Source of the DNA: Haloferax sp. Q22
GTDB taxonomy: Archaea; Halobacteriota; Halobacteria; Halobacteriales; Haloferacaceae
NCBI RefSeq assembly: GCF_001482285.1
Contig: NZ_LOEP01000021.1
Coordinates: 27,413 to 91,412, forward strand
Direction: 5' to 3'
Length of the DNA: 64,000 bases
Below the pieces are notes generated by a model. It ran no database searches. It was not told the DNA's origin and worked only from the letters and a program-made list of their open reading frames with translations. The translations under genes were made by a program, and so were the position numbers. This document shows, in pieces, positions 63,664 to 64,000 of this stretch. Numbering within the stretch: the first letter of the stretch is position 1; each line of letters begins with the position of its first letter.

Positions 63664-64000
63664 CTACTGTTCTACGGCGCTCGCGGCGGGGCTGGCTCCC
63701 ACCTGTCGCCTCGCGTCCGCGGTGCGCGTGGTCGCGTAGCCGATGGCCGCGAACGGAAGCGAAAAGAGCGTCGCGGCGACTGCGAACCCGAGCGCGAGAC
63801 CGACGGTTCCCAGCTGGAAGCCGGCGGCCTCCGCGGCCGGCGGGAAGTACGACCACGCGGGGACGGCGAACGCGAGCGCCGAGACCGTCGCGCCGAGGCG
63901 GAACCGACCGCGGGCGCTGGCGACGCCGAGCGCGTAGCCGACGGCCAGCGGGAGCGCCAGCGTCGCGGTCCGGGCGACCGAGGGACCGGCGACGAGCGAC
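63664..64000 (-). CDS. Membrane protein, C-terminal part (runs off window)
   Basis: The frame enters from the right edge and stops at 63664, leaving 112 residues. They contain about three hydrophobic helices: LALPLAVGYALGVASARG, ATVSALAFAVPAW, and LGTVGLALGFAVAATLFSL followed by PFAAIGYATT and a polar tail. No family is assigned because the N-terminal part is missing. It is convergent with truD. Confidence 0.6.
   Translation of the reverse strand, partial: SLVAGPSVARTATLALPLAVGYALGVASARGRFRLGATVSALAFAVPAWSYFPPAAEAAGFQLGTVGLALGFAVAATLFSLPFAAIGYATTRTADARRQVGASPAASAVEQ

Overview
This window looks like main-chromosome sequence of a haloarchaeon, most probably a Haloferax close to H. volcanii. 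The evidence is high GC, very acidic proteins, leaderless-type promoters, and archaeal information-processing genes: L44e, S27e, aIF2-alpha, Nop10, Spt5, SecE, FtsZ1, type IA topoisomerase, archaeal AspRS and Pth2. The Thi4 enzyme carries the Cys165 described for the Haloferax enzyme. Species assignment is inference; no search was run.

Layout. 1-4 kb: end of an SDR gene, an ArsA/Get3-type ATPase, a CinA amidase, a membrane hydrolase-like protein, a PHP-like protein and a zinc-finger protein. 4-10 kb, minus strand: ftsZ1-secE-spt5, D-aminoacyl-tRNA deacylase and two CaCA antiporters. 10-15 kb: aroE, an acidic helix-hairpin-helix protein and an overlapping pabB-pabA-pabC operon. 15-20 kb: a Rieske protein, the initiator tRNA-Met with a tRNA-derived repeat behind it, then GtrA and GT2 genes divergent from a DUF2298 membrane protein. 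20-23 kb: rpl44e-rps27e-aif2a-nop10-PAC2. 23-28 kb: PhzF, a 56-residue zinc protein, a phosphoribosyltransferase, an AT-rich segment with insertion-sequence-like ends that carries a lipoprotein gene, a permease and MTA phosphorylase.

28-41 kb: smc-scpA with a small coiled-coil gene upstream, a three-gene DUF3100/membrane/M20 amidohydrolase operon, gatB, two poorly known exported proteins in an AT-richer stretch, and a MATE exporter. 41-50 kb: topA, GGGP synthase (first committed step of archaeal lipid synthesis), aspS followed by a 106-bp direct repeat, and the archaeal CoA pair pantoate kinase and phosphopantothenate synthetase. 50-58 kb: a membrane molybdopterin oxidoreductase, a glutathionyl-hydroquinone-reductase-like protein, and an acetoin-dehydrogenase-like 2-oxoacid dehydrogenase locus with E1-alpha, E1-beta and AcoX on the plus strand and E2 on the minus strand. 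57-64 kb: thi4 with TAG-centred operator-like repeats, a dcd-thiR-methyltransferase operon that would encode the thiamine regulator, a YIP1-like protein, pth2-truD and a truncated membrane protein.

No CRISPR array, rRNA, intact transposase or prophage was seen. The least ordinary structures are the 703-bp IS-ended segment near 25.2-25.9 kb, the tRNA-derived inverted repeat behind the initiator tRNA, the repeat behind aspS, the DUF3100/M20 operon, and the tRNase-Z-like motif at the C-terminus of the D-aminoacyl-tRNA deacylase.
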